A DNA stretch of 64,000 bases from the NCBI GenBank assembly GCA_039707655.1, contig CM077666.1:392045886-392109885 (forward strand). Direction: 5' to 3'. The DNA is from Elymus sibiricus. Lineage: Eukaryota; Streptophyta; Magnoliopsida; Poales; Poaceae. The number at the start of each line of letters is the position of its first letter. Position 1 is the first letter of the stretch. The notes beneath the pieces were generated by a model, which did not search any database, had not been told where the DNA came from, and saw only the letters and a list, made by a program, of their open reading frames with translations. The position numbers were made by a program, and so were the translations under genes. Positions 1-11,600 of this stretch are shown piece after piece.

Positions 1-171
1 TACATGTACCCTGTACTATACCCCATATGAATACAATCAAAAGCAGGACGTAGGGTATTATCTCTTCGAGAGAGCCCGAACCTGGGTAAAATCCTGTGTC
101 CATGTTACCATCGCTCCAAGACGCCTAGCTTAGGACTCCTACTACGAGATATTCCAGATTTAGAACCGACA
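1..171 (+). mobile_element. 3' end of a Gypsy-type LTR, truncated by the window edge
   Basis: The phrase around AGCAGGACGTAGGGTATTA and CCGAACCTGGGTAAA closely resembles the R/U5 end of the two complete LTRs at 15,311 and 20,649, so this is the end of a related LTR. It finishes in ...ACCGACA and is followed by GCCGGGTC, not by a primer-binding site, so it reads as a 3' LTR or solo LTR. The rest lies left of the window. Confidence 0.6.
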
Positions 172-489
172 GCCGGGTCTCCCGGCAACCCCTTTTGTAC
201 AAGCTTTGTCGGCAAGACTTGTAACCCTTTGTACAAAGCCAGGCGCAGATCCTGTGCATGAGTAAAATAAAGCTAAGTGTTTCGCGACTCTTCGTACATA
301 TTCATTTATATATGGATACATGTGATGTTGTGATTACACTTTAGTTTGTATGAAATGGCTGACGAACCGTCAAGGTTCCCAAACCACTCTTTTCTCTTCT
401 TTCTTTTTCTTAAAGGACAAAAGGATCCCTCGCATGCAAGTTTCCCGGGGGGAGTGATGATGGGGTACCATTTAACAGCGTTCAAGTGA

Positions 490-1044
490 TGAAAGCACAT
501 TTGCTCCCTTGGTGGTTTTGGTAATTCATAACAACATATATCTCATTGAACTAATGTCCATTCAAGTTAAAGATTTCAGGATGTTCAATGATTGGCATGG
601 CATGGACTAGAGACGTGGACCCCTCAAAATGCTAAGGACAAGGATTGGCAAAAGATCAAGACTCTACATTTTTTATTTAGTGATCCAAGATCACATTGAG
701 TCCATAGGAAAGCCAATACTATTAAAAGGGGATGAGGTGTTGCTTAATGGTCTTTTTGCTCAAGTGCTTAGTGACAGTACTCCAAAACCCTCAACCACTC
801 TCTCTACCCAAATATGTCCAAAAACTACCGTGTCTTCATTGCGTTTGAAATCTCCGATCCCCTCCTTTACTTACATATGCAATTGTGTACTTTCCGCTGC
901 TATACTTTTAGAATTGCATGTGTAGGGTGATGCTTGACTTGTATTGTTGCTAAAATCTGCCTACAACTAAAATTGGGAAAAGGTTAGGTTTTAATTGGTC
1001 AAGTAGTCTAATCACCCCCCTCTAGACATACTTTCGATCCTACA
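490..1044 (+). repeat. 5' LTR of the pol-less Copia-like element
   Basis: It starts TGAAAGCACATTTGCTCCC, ends TCGATCCTACA, and is nearly identical to 7,667-8,225. Small differences include a 3-bp GGC insertion near 600 and a shorter C run near its end. Confidence 0.9.
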
Positions 1045-1046
1045 AG

Positions 1047-1058
1047 TGGTATCAGAGC
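1047..1058 (+). other. Primer-binding site, initiator Met-tRNA type
   Basis: TGGTATCAGAGC begins 2 nt after the 5' LTR. This is the standard complement to the 3' end of plant initiator Met tRNA used by Copia elements. Confidence 0.9.
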
Positions 1059-1128
1059 TTTGGTCTCCGTAAGCCTTGATTTTCATTGCTTTGGTGATCA
1101 TAGCCTTGGTTTCACAACCTAGGAGAGT

Positions 1129-3321
1129 ATGGCGTTTAGTGAGGGTAACTATCACCGTAGAGGTCCATATTTTGATGGTACAAACTTTGCTAGTTGGAAA
1201 CATAAGATGAAAATGCATATTCTTGGTCATAACCCCGCCGTTTGGGCTGTTGTTCGTGTTGGCTTGCAAGGTGACTTCTTTGAGGATGGCAAGGAACCGG
1301 ATCGTGAAGCAACCCCGGAAGAATTGAAGATGTTGCAATACAATGCTCAAGCTTGTGACATTCTATTCAACGGTTTATGTCCCGAAGAATTCAACAAAAT
1401 CAGCCGCCTCGAGAATGCAAAGGAAATTTGGGATACTTTGGTTGATATGCATGAGGGTACCGAGTCCGTCAAGGAATCTAAGTTGGATGTGCTTCAAAGT
1501 CAACTTGACAAGTTCAAGATGAAGGATGGTGAACGAGTCGCTGAGATGTACTCTAGGCTTGCTCTCATCACAAATGAGATTGCCGGCTTAGGAAGTGAAG
1601 AGATGACCGACAAATTCATCATCAAGAAGATACTTAGAGCTTTGGATGGAAAATATGATACCGTCTGCACATTGATCCAAATGATGCCAAATTACAAAGA
1701 TCTCAAGCCCACGGAAGTCATTGGAAGGATTGTTGCTCATGAAATGTCACTCAAGGACAAAGAGGAGCTGCACAACAAATCAAGTGGTGCTAACAAAGCC
1801 TCAACCGACGCTCCAACAACTCCAAGTGACAAGCTAGTATCCAATGAAGAGATTAGCCTAATGGTGAAAAGGTTCAACAAGTTATACAAGAACAAAGGAA
1901 AAGAAAGAAGCTCTAGCTCAAGACACTATGACAGAAGATCTTCAAGTCGTGACTGTAATTGTTACAATTGTGGAAAGCCCGGACACTACTCCAATGAGTG
2001 TACGGCTCCCTACAAGAAAAGAGACGAATCACCAAGAGGAAGACATAGAAGAGATGAATCACCGCATAAGGAGAGAAGGAGTAGAGATGATCGTTATGAA
2101 CGAAGACACTCTCGAAAAAGCAAGGATTCAGAGAGGAAGGACAAATCATCCAAGAGCTACACAAGAAGAAGACATCAAGCTCATGTTGGTGAATGGGTTT
2201 CCGGCTCCGACTCCGACAACCACTCCGAGAGAAGTTATCACTCCAACTCCGACTATAGTCAAGATGAAGGTGTTGCCGGACTTGCACTTGTGTCATCCAA
2301 CTCCTATGATCTATTTGACTCACCAAATGAAGGAATTGGAAGATGCTTCATGGCAAAAGGCCCCAAGGTATCACACCCCGAGTATCTTGATTTCAATAGT
2401 GATGAAGATGATTTGCTTGGTGATGATGATTTACTTGTTGATAAAGATAGTGATGTAAGCTATAATGAAAATGCTAGTAATCATGATAGTCAAGAGGAAA
2501 CGAGTGACAATGCTATGAAGGAGATTGAGCGTCTAACTAAAGAACTAAATGCTCTTAAGTTAGCTCATGAAACAACTCAAGAGGATCATAGAGAACTTCT
2601 AAGAACTCATGAGAAGCTACGCTTCGAGAAGCTAAATTTAGAGCAAGAGCATGAGTTTCTTAAAGCTATCAATGACGATCTTCGAAAGAAGAGTTCTTCA
2701 TATCTTGCCAAACGTTTACTCTTGTCTACCTTTATGCCACAAGTTAAACCTAAGCAAACTAGCAACAAGGGTAAAAAGGGTTCTACCTCTAGTAGTAACA
2801 ATAACAATGCTAAATCCAATGTTGTTGCTTCTAGTAGTTCTATTGATTCCACTAATGATTCTCTTAGCCAATTTACACTTGAGCAAGAAAATATGCTATT
2901 GAAAGGAATTATAGAAAAAGGTGTCTACAAGAGTCTTGTCGGGAGTAAGAAATTTGAGGAAATTGTACGCAAGCAAGGAAGGCACCGAAAGAACCAAGGT
3001 GTTGGTTTTGAACGAAAGTTCAATGCCAATGGAGTTGAGTGGGAAGAAGATCAATACCCCAAGACGAAGTTTGTTCCTCAACAAGAGAAGTATGATCCTA
3101 CTTCCTTCAAGGGAACGCAAGCTCAAGAAGATCTTCCGCCACAAGACCACAAGCTAAAAGGCAAGGACAAGCTTCAAGAAGAGATTGATTCATTTGAAGA
3201 AGCTCCTCAAGCCATGGTCAAGTGGGTTCCCAAGACTTCATCAAGTTCTACTTCATCAAGTGCTACTCCAACTCCAAGGATTCCCATCAAGTTGATGTGG
3301 GTCCAAAAGAAGAAGAACTAA
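1129..3321 (+). CDS. gag: Copia-type Gag polyprotein with CCHC zinc knuckle
   Basis: This is an intact 730-codon ORF that would form the virus-like particle shell and bind element RNA. The N-terminus has the DUF4219/UBN2-type Gag fold typical of Copia: an early FDGTNFASWKHKMKMHI stretch, then AKEIWDTL and an LQSQLDKFKMKDGE region. An Arg/Ser-rich segment follows, then one zinc knuckle CYNCGKPGHYSNEC at about residues 278-291 (C-X2-C-X4-H-X4-C). The C-terminal half is charged and low in complexity, with a probable coiled coil at about 465-525 and Ser/Asn-rich linkers. The ATG lies about 70 nt after the primer-binding site and is the first in this frame. The frame closes without reaching a protease or integrase, so unlike a normal Copia polyprotein it is Gag only. 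The lack of internal stops in an element with broken ORF2 is notable. Confidence 0.85.
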   Translation: MAFSEGNYHRRGPYFDGTNFASWKHKMKMHILGHNPAVWAVVRVGLQGDFFEDGKEPDREATPEELKMLQYNAQACDILFNGLCPEEFNKISRLENAKEIWDTLVDMHEGTESVKESKLDVLQSQLDKFKMKDGERVAEMYSRLALITNEIAGLGSEEMTDKFIIKKILRALDGKYDTVCTLIQMMPNYKDLKPTEVIGRIVAHEMSLKDKEELHNKSSGANKASTDAPTTPSDKLVSNEEISLMVKRFNKLYKNKGKERSSSSRHYDRRSSSRDCNCYNCGKPGHYSNECTAPYKKRDESPRGRHRRDESPHKERRSRDDRYERRHSRKSKDSERKDKSSKSYTRRRHQAHVGEWVSGSDSDNHSERSYHSNSDYSQDEGVAGLALVSSNSYDLFDSPNEGIGRCFMAKGPKVSHPEYLDFNSDEDDLLGDDDLLVDKDSDVSYNENASNHDSQEETSDNAMKEIERLTKELNALKLAHETTQEDHRELLRTHEKLRFEKLNLEQEHEFLKAINDDLRKKSSSYLAKRLLLSTFMPQVKPKQTSNKGKKGSTSSSNNNNAKSNVVASSSSIDSTNDSLSQFTLEQENMLLKGIIEKGVYKSLVGSKKFEEIVRKQGRHRKNQGVGFERKFNANGVEWEEDQYPKTKFVPQQEKYDPTSFKGTQAQEDLPPQDHKLKGKDKLQEEIDSFEEAPQAMVKWVPKTSSSSTSSSATPTPRIPIKLMWVQKKKN

Positions 3322-5071
3322 AGAGTTCTTGAGGGTGACTCCGCCAACAAACTTCACTCATATACTTTATGGCAAGAACTTGTGCAACCAACTTCCACAT
3401 TTTGCACTAGTTCATGGAGTCACAAACCCTCTTGTTGGTAAGGCAAGGGACAAGGTATTCAATGCATTCATGGACATCATCATATATGTATTTCACTCTA
3501 TGTCTATGGATATCCTTGTATGTTCCTTGTATGTGGGACTAACCCATGTAGGTATTGAAAGCAAAAAACTCCAAAGGATTGCTCCCAACTCTTGATGGTC
3601 TACATCAACATTGAGCATTCACATCTTCAACATCTACATGAAGTCATCATCGTAAAAACCCAAGGTTAGTTCATCCCTCTTAGGGGGGATATCACATCTA
3701 GGGGGAGCTTTGCTCTAAACAATTGAGCTAAAGCAACTCTAATGGTGTGAACACATCAATGCTTTATGTAAAAGTGGCAACCCCACTTGTGCTTAAACGA
3801 TGAGTATGACCTATGATCAAATGTTCTCATTTGGCTCCTAAGTCAATATACTCATATAAAGATGACCTAGTCATCGCCATTGCTTGATATATGCTAGAAT
3901 TGGTTGTGCATGTTTGACACATATTTCATTTGCTATCTTATTGTGTGAGCATGTTGATTTGCATGTTTTCATCATTCGAGGACATCCATTTGTTGTTTTG
4001 ATTGTCTTGGTTTTTCTGGCCAAGTGGATGTACAAGAATGCCTAAGTACCTTCTCTAGCTATCTATGCTTTCTTGTCTCAAATTCTATTCTTGCTGCGTC
4101 ACAAAAATTGAACAAGTCATTTTCGGACCCTCCGGGTGAGGAGCACTCGGAGCCACCGATCTGAAAGGGCTGAACCTCCAAAACCTTCTATCTGATTTCG
4201 GCCGAACCAATTCACTCAAACTCGGTCAAACCGAAATCACTTAGATTGATCTAGGTTTTCCATCTCGGTGCTACCGAGTCGAACCATTTCGGAGCCACCG
4301 ATGTGCTGACCTACGTGCAGTTACACATATCGGTGCCACCGAGTTGTTCAACTCGGCGCCACCGACAGCGTACGGGTATATATATCGCGCGGACCGAACG
4401 GTTGAAATTTCTCGACCCCACTCGTTCCCGCACCCCGTTGCTGCCGTCGCCCTCGTCTTCGGACTTCGCCATCGTCTCCAGCACGCCCTCGCCGCCGGAT
4501 TCCGTCGCTGTCAACAGCAATCTGCCCCGCCGTTGCTGCTGTAGAGAGTCTCCACCGAGTTAGGGTGAGATTCGATCCCTCTCGTGCTCCCATGTCTGAT
4601 TCAATGCACGATCTGACTGCCTGAATTCATGCCACGGATTGAGAACTCCTGTTACACTGCAAACTCCATAGATTAGATGCGAGTAAAAAATTTAGGTTTA
4701 AGTTTCCGCCGAATGCATCTTGGACCGACCGATTCAAAATTTTCGGTCCTACCGATTTGGCCTCTGGCCATAGCACTAGTACGTCTCGGTGCCACCGAGT
4801 TGTACGAATCGGTGAGACCGAAAGTAAAGTCTCGGTGAAACCCTAGCATCTCGAAGCCACCGAAACCCATCTCGGTCTGACCGGAATGGCGTGTAAGGTT
4901 TCTGTAGAGTGCTTCGGTGTCACCGAGATGATCAACTCGGTCCATCCGAAATGCATCCTGTGAAAACTTGAAACTAAGAGTTGAACTCAAATTTTATCCA
5001 AAACCTCTGCTTTTTGTGATGACTCATCTACTCTACCCATACCCATCTATTCACAGGGTCAGCTCAGCAAG
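3322..5071 (+). other. Non-coding linker between gag and the second ORF
   Basis: No convincing ORF is seen where pol would be expected. The first part holds purine tracts such as TAGGGGGGATATC and TAGGGGGAGC near 3,680-3,705 that resemble polypurine tracts. The second part holds the TCGG/ACCGA motif cluster listed separately. Confidence 0.6.
4120..4960. repeat. Cluster of short quasi-palindromes of the form TCGGTGCCACCGA
   Basis: At least a dozen variants of TCGG-N4-6-ACCGA recur here, for example TCGGTGCCACCGAG, TCGGTGCTACCGAG, TCGGTGTCACCGAG and TCGGAGCCACCGA. Many are near-perfect dyads on their own. They lie in the linker before ORF2 and are absent from the gag ORF. Confidence 0.75.
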
Positions 5072-7141
5072 ATGTCAGATTCCAGCGACAGCCAGAACAG
5101 GTCTGAACATCATGCAGAACTTAGTGAAGGGTCAAGCCCTGCTGAGAGTTTCTATGAGTGAGAGAGAAGCTCTCCAGATCTTCCTAATACAGCCACTAGA
5201 ACAAGGAAGAAGAAAACCTCAGACAGTGATGATGAAGATTTTGTTGCTAGTGAAGCAGCAACCAAGAAAAAGAGAGTCGTGCTTGCTAAGGAGTACAACA
5301 CCAAACCATCAACTGCCAAAGAGAGAACTGCTGTGAGGAAAGTTCCAAAGCAGACTATGCAATTCACACTTGAAGAGCCTAGTGACATAGAACCAGCTGC
5401 AGGTGGAAAGAAGAAGAGAGCTAGGAAGACTATAGCTCAAGTGCTTGGAAGGCCCTCCATGAGGACAGATGAGGAGGAGGGGGAACCTACTACTGATGCA
5501 CCTCCAGCAAAGTCTCAAAAGCTTATGTCTGATGCAATCAGGACTGCTGCCCCCAAGTCCAAGCCAAAGGTGTCAGCACCAAAGAGATCCACCAGGAACA
5601 TATCAGCTGCTGAGAAGAACAAGGCCCCAGTGCCTGAGGCAAATGTTGATGAAGAGCCACTAGTGCTCAGGAAATTGAAGCCAAAGATACCAGACCATGA
5701 TGATGCACACCCAATTGCGGAGAACATGATGCTGAGGAAAGATAAAGGACTGCGTTAGTGGAGACAGTCAGATCCTTATGCTACAAGGAGGAAGACAGCG
5801 TGTGACTATCGCTTTCACACTTGAGAACAACAAGATTTCTATGAGACAGTATTGCTTGACAAGAAGCCCATTGTTAGCAACATGAGATGGGTGGATTGGG
5901 AATACATCGATGAGAATGAAGATTATTTTCCCCATGTCCATGAGAGCTTCAGGATTGCAGGTGTTGATGACTTTGTCAGACAGAAGTTGACCAAGTGGAA
6001 TGATGAAATGGTCATGCAATTCTACTCCACAGCTCATTTCTATCCAGATGGTCGAATCGTGTGGATGACTGAGGGTATCAGGTACCAGTCAACCATCTCT
6101 GAGTGGGCAAGTCTTCTTGGTGCTCCCAAGGAAGAGGACGATGACTATGATATCTATGCCAAGCTCAAGATGGATCACAACTCCATGGCCAACATGTACA
6201 CAGCAATACACCAGAAAGACATTGAGACTCATAAGCTTGGATCAGTGAAGCATCTGCTCCCAGGACTGGCCACCACGAACACCATCTTGCGGTACACCTT
6301 GTTACCCAAGTCAGGAGATGACAAAATGATTCGTGGCCACTCCATCAATTTGCTGCATCTGTTTGATACTCCTCAGAAATTTGAGGTGATGAGCCTGATA
6401 GTGGAAACTATCAAGAGGACTGCAGCTGATCAGAAGAGATCATGCGGATATGCTCCACATATTCAGATTTTGATCAATTCCAAGGTTGGAACCAGCACAT
6501 ACCTTCTTGATCGAGAGCATTTGCCTTTGCGTCCAGAGTTTGAGGACAATGTGATTGTGATGGATCCTTCGCATCCCACTTCTGCACAAGCTCAGGAGCA
6601 GATCCGCAAAGCCAAAGAAGCAAAAGCAGCCCAGGAGGCAACAACTCCCAATGCTCCAATTGCAAATATTAAGTCTAAGTCTGACCAAATGACTTATCTG
6701 CTTGAAGCCACCCTGAGGATTGAGCGAAGTCTGGCCAACCTCACCCAGCACCAGGCTAGCTTAGAGCAGATAATAGAGACAAAATTTCATGATCTAGATG
6801 TCAAGGTCACAGAGATTCAGACTACCGTGGACCAGCTGCAGAGTGATGTTGATGCTGTCAAGACAGCCCCGTCAGATGACAGTGGAGATGACAAACCTAC
6901 CACAGAGCGCTTTCAGACAGTGCCTAGGGCAGCCAGATCGGCTGCAGTGCCAGTTGTGGATCCGAGGACCACAGTCTCTGCACCTGTTGTTGCTGCCACA
7001 GTGCCACCGCTGGTATCCACTCCACCAGCCCAGCAAACTTCTGTAGAAGCCTTCGCGGACGCTCTTCTCTCAACGCCATCTATGCACACCGGAGCTGCCA
7101 GCAGGAGATCGCCTTCAGGAGCTTCGGAGGACCGTGCTTAG
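5072..7141 (+). pseudogene. Second ORF of the Copia-like element, plant-mobile/Transposase_32-like, with three in-frame stops
   Basis: A single frame of 690 codons runs from an ATG at 5,072 to TAG at 7,139-7,141, broken by TGA at 5,159, TAG at 5,756 and TGA at 5,822. There is no frameshift, so it decayed by point changes only. The first third is Lys/Ser/Glu-rich with nuclear-signal-like KKKR stretches. The middle (from about 5,850) has a globular domain beginning MRWVDWEYIDENEDYFP and containing FYPDGRIVWMTEGIRY, resembling the 'putative plant transposon protein' (Transposase_32-like) domain seen in grass retroelements. The tail contains a coiled-coil segment (LLEATLRIERSLANL...) and a Pro/Ala/Thr-rich end. 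Its role is unknown; SIRE-type Copia elements often carry an env-like ORF here. The domain name is from memory of family patterns. Confidence 0.65.
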
Positions 7142-7666
7142 AGTGTCGATTAGTCCTATACCTATTCGATCTTTTTGGTACTTGTTGCCAAAGGGGGAGA
7201 ATTTGTATAGATCATAGGCTTCGAGAGAGTGCTTTTGTTTTGCTCGTTGTTTTATTTCTCTCGAGTTCTTTTGCTACAATTTGTTTGATGTGTGTGCTTG
7301 CTACAGTGTCTGTGAGATATTCTGTCGTTTATGCTTGTGATTGATCATACTATACTTATTGTGATGATCTATGTTTATCTCTATCATTATCTTGTATTAT
7401 CACTCACTTATGTTGGTGATGCGTGCTTGCTATTCCAATCATATCATTTTGCGCGCTCCACCAAGTTGTATGTGACATGGAAGAGTGACCCATGAGCCTA
7501 ATCGATTGTGCATTTGCATTCAAATGCAAATTTTTAATAATGCACAAATTTAGGGGGAGCTCTTGCTTATCACATACTTCTCAAAGCGACGATGTATTTT
7601 ATTCATTTAATCATTTGTCGAAGCTTTGATCTATATGTTGTCGTCAATTACCAAAAAGGGGGAGAT
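7142..7666 (+). other. 3' untranslated region and polypurine tract of the Copia-like element
   Basis: No coding is seen. Purine-rich tracts CCAAAGGGGGAGAA (about 7,188), TTTAGGGGGAGC (about 7,550) and CCAAAAAGGGGGAGAT (7,651-7,666) occur. The last abuts the 3' LTR and is the functional plus-strand primer. Confidence 0.75.
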
Positions 7667-8225
7667 TGAAAGCACATTTGCTCCCTTGGTGGTTTTGGTA
7701 ATTCATAACAACATATATCTCATTGAACTAATGTCCATTCAAGTTAAAGATTTCAGGATGTTCAATGATTGGCATGCATGGACTGGAGACGTGGACCCCT
7801 CAAAATGCTAAGGACAAGGATTGGCAAAAGATCAAGACTCTACATTTTTGATTTAGTGATCCAAGATCACATTGAGTCCATAGGAAAGCCAATACTATTA
7901 AAAGGGGATGAGGTGTTGCTTAATGGTCTTTTTGCTCAAGTGCTTAGTGAGAGTACTCCAAAACCCTCAACCACTCTCTCTACCCAAATATGTCCGAAAA
8001 CCACCGTGTCTTCATTGCGTTTGAAATCTCCGATCCCCTCCTTTACTTACATATGCAATTGTGTACTTTCCGCTGCTATACTCTTAGAATTGCATGTGTA
8101 GGGTGATGCTTGACTTGTATTGTTGCTAAAATCTGCCTACAACTAAAATTGGGAAAAGTATAGGTTTTAATTGGTCAAGTAGTCTAATCACCCCCCCCCC
8201 CTCTAGACATACTTTCGATCCTACA
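7667..8225 (+). repeat. 3' LTR of the pol-less Copia-like element
   Basis: It is TG...CA and near identical to the 5' LTR, preceded directly by the polypurine tract and followed by AGTTA, the probable target duplication. Confidence 0.9.
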
Positions 8226-8696
8226 AGTTATCATTTCGTACGGCAAGGAAAACAGTGCAAGGAAAAGCTAAGTTGAAAAACTTTGAAACTTTTTTCTTTG
8301 TCACGTTTGCAATTTCCCTTAAACGATTCTGTCTTTGTATGAAAAACCTGCACGCGAAGGAACCTTGTCGCGATCAGTCCGCGCTCTGGATTGCCTCGAG
8401 TCCGCTCAGCAAGCTTAGCAGCTGCGTTCTGGCCCGGCAAGTTGCCTTGCCGGCAGCGGCACTTCCAGCAGGCTGCTAAGGACCTGTTCCTCGAAGCGCT
8501 CGCGGCAAGTGTGCGCACCGGCAAGTTTCCCATTAGCGTAGGGAGCACAATCATACAAAGGCAAAATAAGACAAGGGAAACGGCATACATTCATCCATCA
8601 GCACAAGTTATATTACATCACAGAAGCAGTGCGGATCTAACATAAGATCAAATGTATCTTTTACATGACAGCACAGTGATGAATATAATGACGAGC
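8226..8696. other. Non-coding stretch of the Tat-like element downstream of the antisense gene
   Basis: No credible ORF. It is rich in CGGCAAG/CTTGCCG words shared with the element's LTR and probably holds the 3' UTR of the antisense gene on the minus strand. It was continuous with 172-489 before the Copia-like insertion. Confidence 0.4.
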
Positions 8697-11600
8697 TCAG
8701 TCCCGACGATCACCCTGGACCCTGGGAATTTGGAGAACCTTGTCGGCAAGAGGAGCAGCGATTTTGTCAGCAGCAGTAACGTCGGTGTTCACCGGCAGCC
8801 TCCTAAAGACCCCAGAAAGATCAAGGCTGGGATTGCGATGAGAAATTTTGAGCAGCACCCTGTATACAATTTCACGCGCAAACTTCCGGGATTCGTCGGC
8901 AAATGCAACAGACCTGTCCTCGTGATACGTCTTCAAGGCGTCGATAAGGCCCTTGAAGAACTTGGTCAGTCTGACGCTGGTGGCCTCCTTTTCATTGACG
9001 GTGAAACCCCAGCTCTTCATGTCCATCACGGCGATTTGGGAGCTGATGCGCTCGGCAGCATTAACAAGCCTGCCGGTCTAGAGGGAAAGGTTCTTGTGCA
9101 ATTGGGCATAGTTGTTCTCAGCATCCTTCTTCAAGGCCTCTTCCTTCTCCAGTCTCTCCGTCAAGACTCTCTCCCTTTCTTTGGCACATTCTAAAGCTGT
9201 TACCAGGGTGGCCAGTTGGGATTTCAGATCTCCTGTTGCCTTGGCGGCGGCATCAAGATCCTGGTTCTTGGATGACAGCTGCGTTTGCAAGTCCCCTAGA
9301 GTGCGGGCTGCCTTCAGCGCTTCGTCCTTGAGAGCCTCGATTTCCTTGCCGTTACCGGCATGGTCTTCCTTTAATTTGGCCACCTGGGATTCCAGTTCTG
9401 TCTTGGCGGAGGCAGCGGCAGCAGCTTTATCAGAAGCTTCCTTAAGCTTGGCGGCATTCTCCAAGGCCTGGGTTTCAATGGATTTTTTGTGACCATCTTC
9501 CAGCTCTTGGGTCCGTTGCTTAAGGAGTGTTTCAATTTCCTCATCCTTGCCGCGGAGTGTAGCGGCAAGGGCTACCTCCCGTGCGGCAAGGTCTTTCTCT
9601 TTGGCGTTGAGCAGCGTCTCGCGCTCCGTCAACTTGCCGTCACGAATTGCCGCTTCCTCTTTGGCAGCAGTAAGCCTTTCCTCTTGCCTTACGAGATTGC
9701 GGGCCTGCTTGTTATACCATGTGCACAGCTCGTCCACTTTCTTCCTCAATTTCTGGTCAACCAGATCCACAGCTTTGCATTCTTCCTGGATCCTGGTCCA
9801 CCTCCAGCTGTACCTTTCTTAGACACCTTTGAATTCGACAGCCATGATCTCCATAAAGGCGAGATCTTCAGCGTTGTCAGAAGCATCAGTGGTCTCGTCG
9901 GTTCTTCGGACCAGGGGGAGCAGAATCTGGGCTATTTCCTCATCAAAGCTTAGCCCCGCAGTACCGGATGAGCTGGGGGCTCCAGATTCGTGCTGGGGAG
10001 TGATTAGCGCCAAGCTGCTTGACGGGATCTGCAAGGTTAACACTGCCGGTTGGTTGTCGGGGTTCGGTGTGTCAGTGTTGACAGGCGCCTTATCTGCATC
10101 CATCCTGGTGGGGTCAGACGTGTTGCCGGAAGACCTCTCAGATTCTTCAGGGAGCACGCTGGCTTTCTCGGCAACTTGCGCAAGATCCTCTTTAGCAGCA
10201 ATCTTGGCGGCCTCGTCAGCAGCGTCCTTTGCGATATTGGCTACCTCCACAAGGACTTCGCCTTTTTCAGGAGAGGTTGGAGCTGTGGATTGAAGCAGGA
10301 ACAAGGACGAAACAAGATTCAAGATTACAGGTCGAAGTTCAAGAAGACAAAAAAAATCCGTGGGAGATGTGTAGAGGTAAGAGGATTACCCATTGACGTC
10401 TGTTGAGAAAGGGCACCTCCTTCCCCGGCAACTTGCGTTGCCGGCGCACGGTTATCGGCAGCTTCCCTTGGCGGAGTAGCTTCCATGCGGACAGGCTCAT
10501 CGGTGAAGGCCCTTACCGGAGAAGCACCCTCCGGAACGATGGTTGACGGGGAAGCCACAGTTGGATCTGCCTCTTGGCGCTCTTCCTCTTGGCGGGTCTC
10601 CCCCATCTCCATGACAGGCTCGGTAGGACGAACTTTAGTACTGGGGCTAGTGGGAGGCATCTGCACCACGTCCTCACGCAGGGGGCTGGGCTGGGGGGCT
10701 GATAACAATGGTTTCAGCCATTGCAACCCCCTGCCCAGCACTCATCGCAGGATCTTGTGCTGGTGCGGACTTGGCCCGCTTCGACCGGTGCACGAGTGGC
10801 TCTGGGTCCCTGTCAAGATAGAAGGAATCAAGTCAGAACAGCAGTCGAATGAAATCAAGACTTGATGAAGATAAGCAAAATTACTTACTCCTCCTCCTCC
10901 TCCTCAGACTCGCCAAGGACGTCGAAATAGTACATCACTGGCGGAGGCGACTCTCTGGCCCTCTTGAGTGCTAGGGGAGGTGAACCCATTGGCTGAATGG
11001 ATTCAACTTCCTCGGCAACCTCTTGTCGGGGGGATGGGGGTTGAGTTCGAGGACGACGGGTTGATTGCCGGCATACTTCTTCTTGGCGGCCGGTCTTCGT
11101 GGTCGTCTTTCTCACCATAGGACCGGCTCCTGGCGAAGAAGTACGCACCGGCTCTTGACTGGCCGCCCTTCGAAGACGGCGTTTCTTCTTCGTCGGGGCT
11201 CATGGGCTTTCTTCCTCTTCAGGCTCCCGGGCAACCTCAGTCCCAGCAACCTCAGCTCCAGCAGCCTCGCCCCCGGCAGGCTCTTCCTGTTGCTCTTCGG
11301 CAGCTTCTTCTTCGTGATGCTCTTCATCATCATCATCAGCTGCCGCGGCGCCGGAACTGCCTGCCGCGTTGATTCTCCCGATCTCTGTGGCCTTGCTGGC
11401 GATGTACGCCAGCTCTTCATCCTTGGTGGCCCGGATGAGATCCGTTTCCTTCTGGGAAGCTTTCTCCGTCGGGTTGGAAGCCCAATCCATCTCGTTCACC
11501 AAGGTGGGCATTGGCCAGTCCGCTTTGACTCAATGGGCATCGCAGTCCGGCATCATCGACAAGATGGAGTCCTTGGCGGAGTTGATGTGCAGCGGGATAA

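Larger units (their letters stand above)
490..8225 (+). mobile_element. Complete non-autonomous Copia-like LTR retrotransposon with gag and a second ORF but no pol
   Basis: Two LTRs of 555 and 559 bp, each TG...CA, flank an internal region that has a Met-tRNA-type primer-binding site at its left end and a polypurine tract at its right end. The flanks AGTGA and AGTTA look like a 5-bp target duplication with one change. The LTRs differ at roughly nine substitutions plus small indels, so the insertion is fairly young. Coding capacity is an intact gag and a second long ORF broken by stop codons. No protease, integrase, reverse transcriptase or RNase H is visible, so mobility would need enzymes in trans. 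The long gag and env-like second ORF suggest the SIRE/Maximus branch of Copia; that is inference. Confidence 0.85.

Noticed and set aside
629..925. 98-codon ORF in the 5' LTR and its copy in the 3' LTR
   Set aside because: Located wholly within LTRs; no known domain, and it arises from LTR sequence repeated at both ends.
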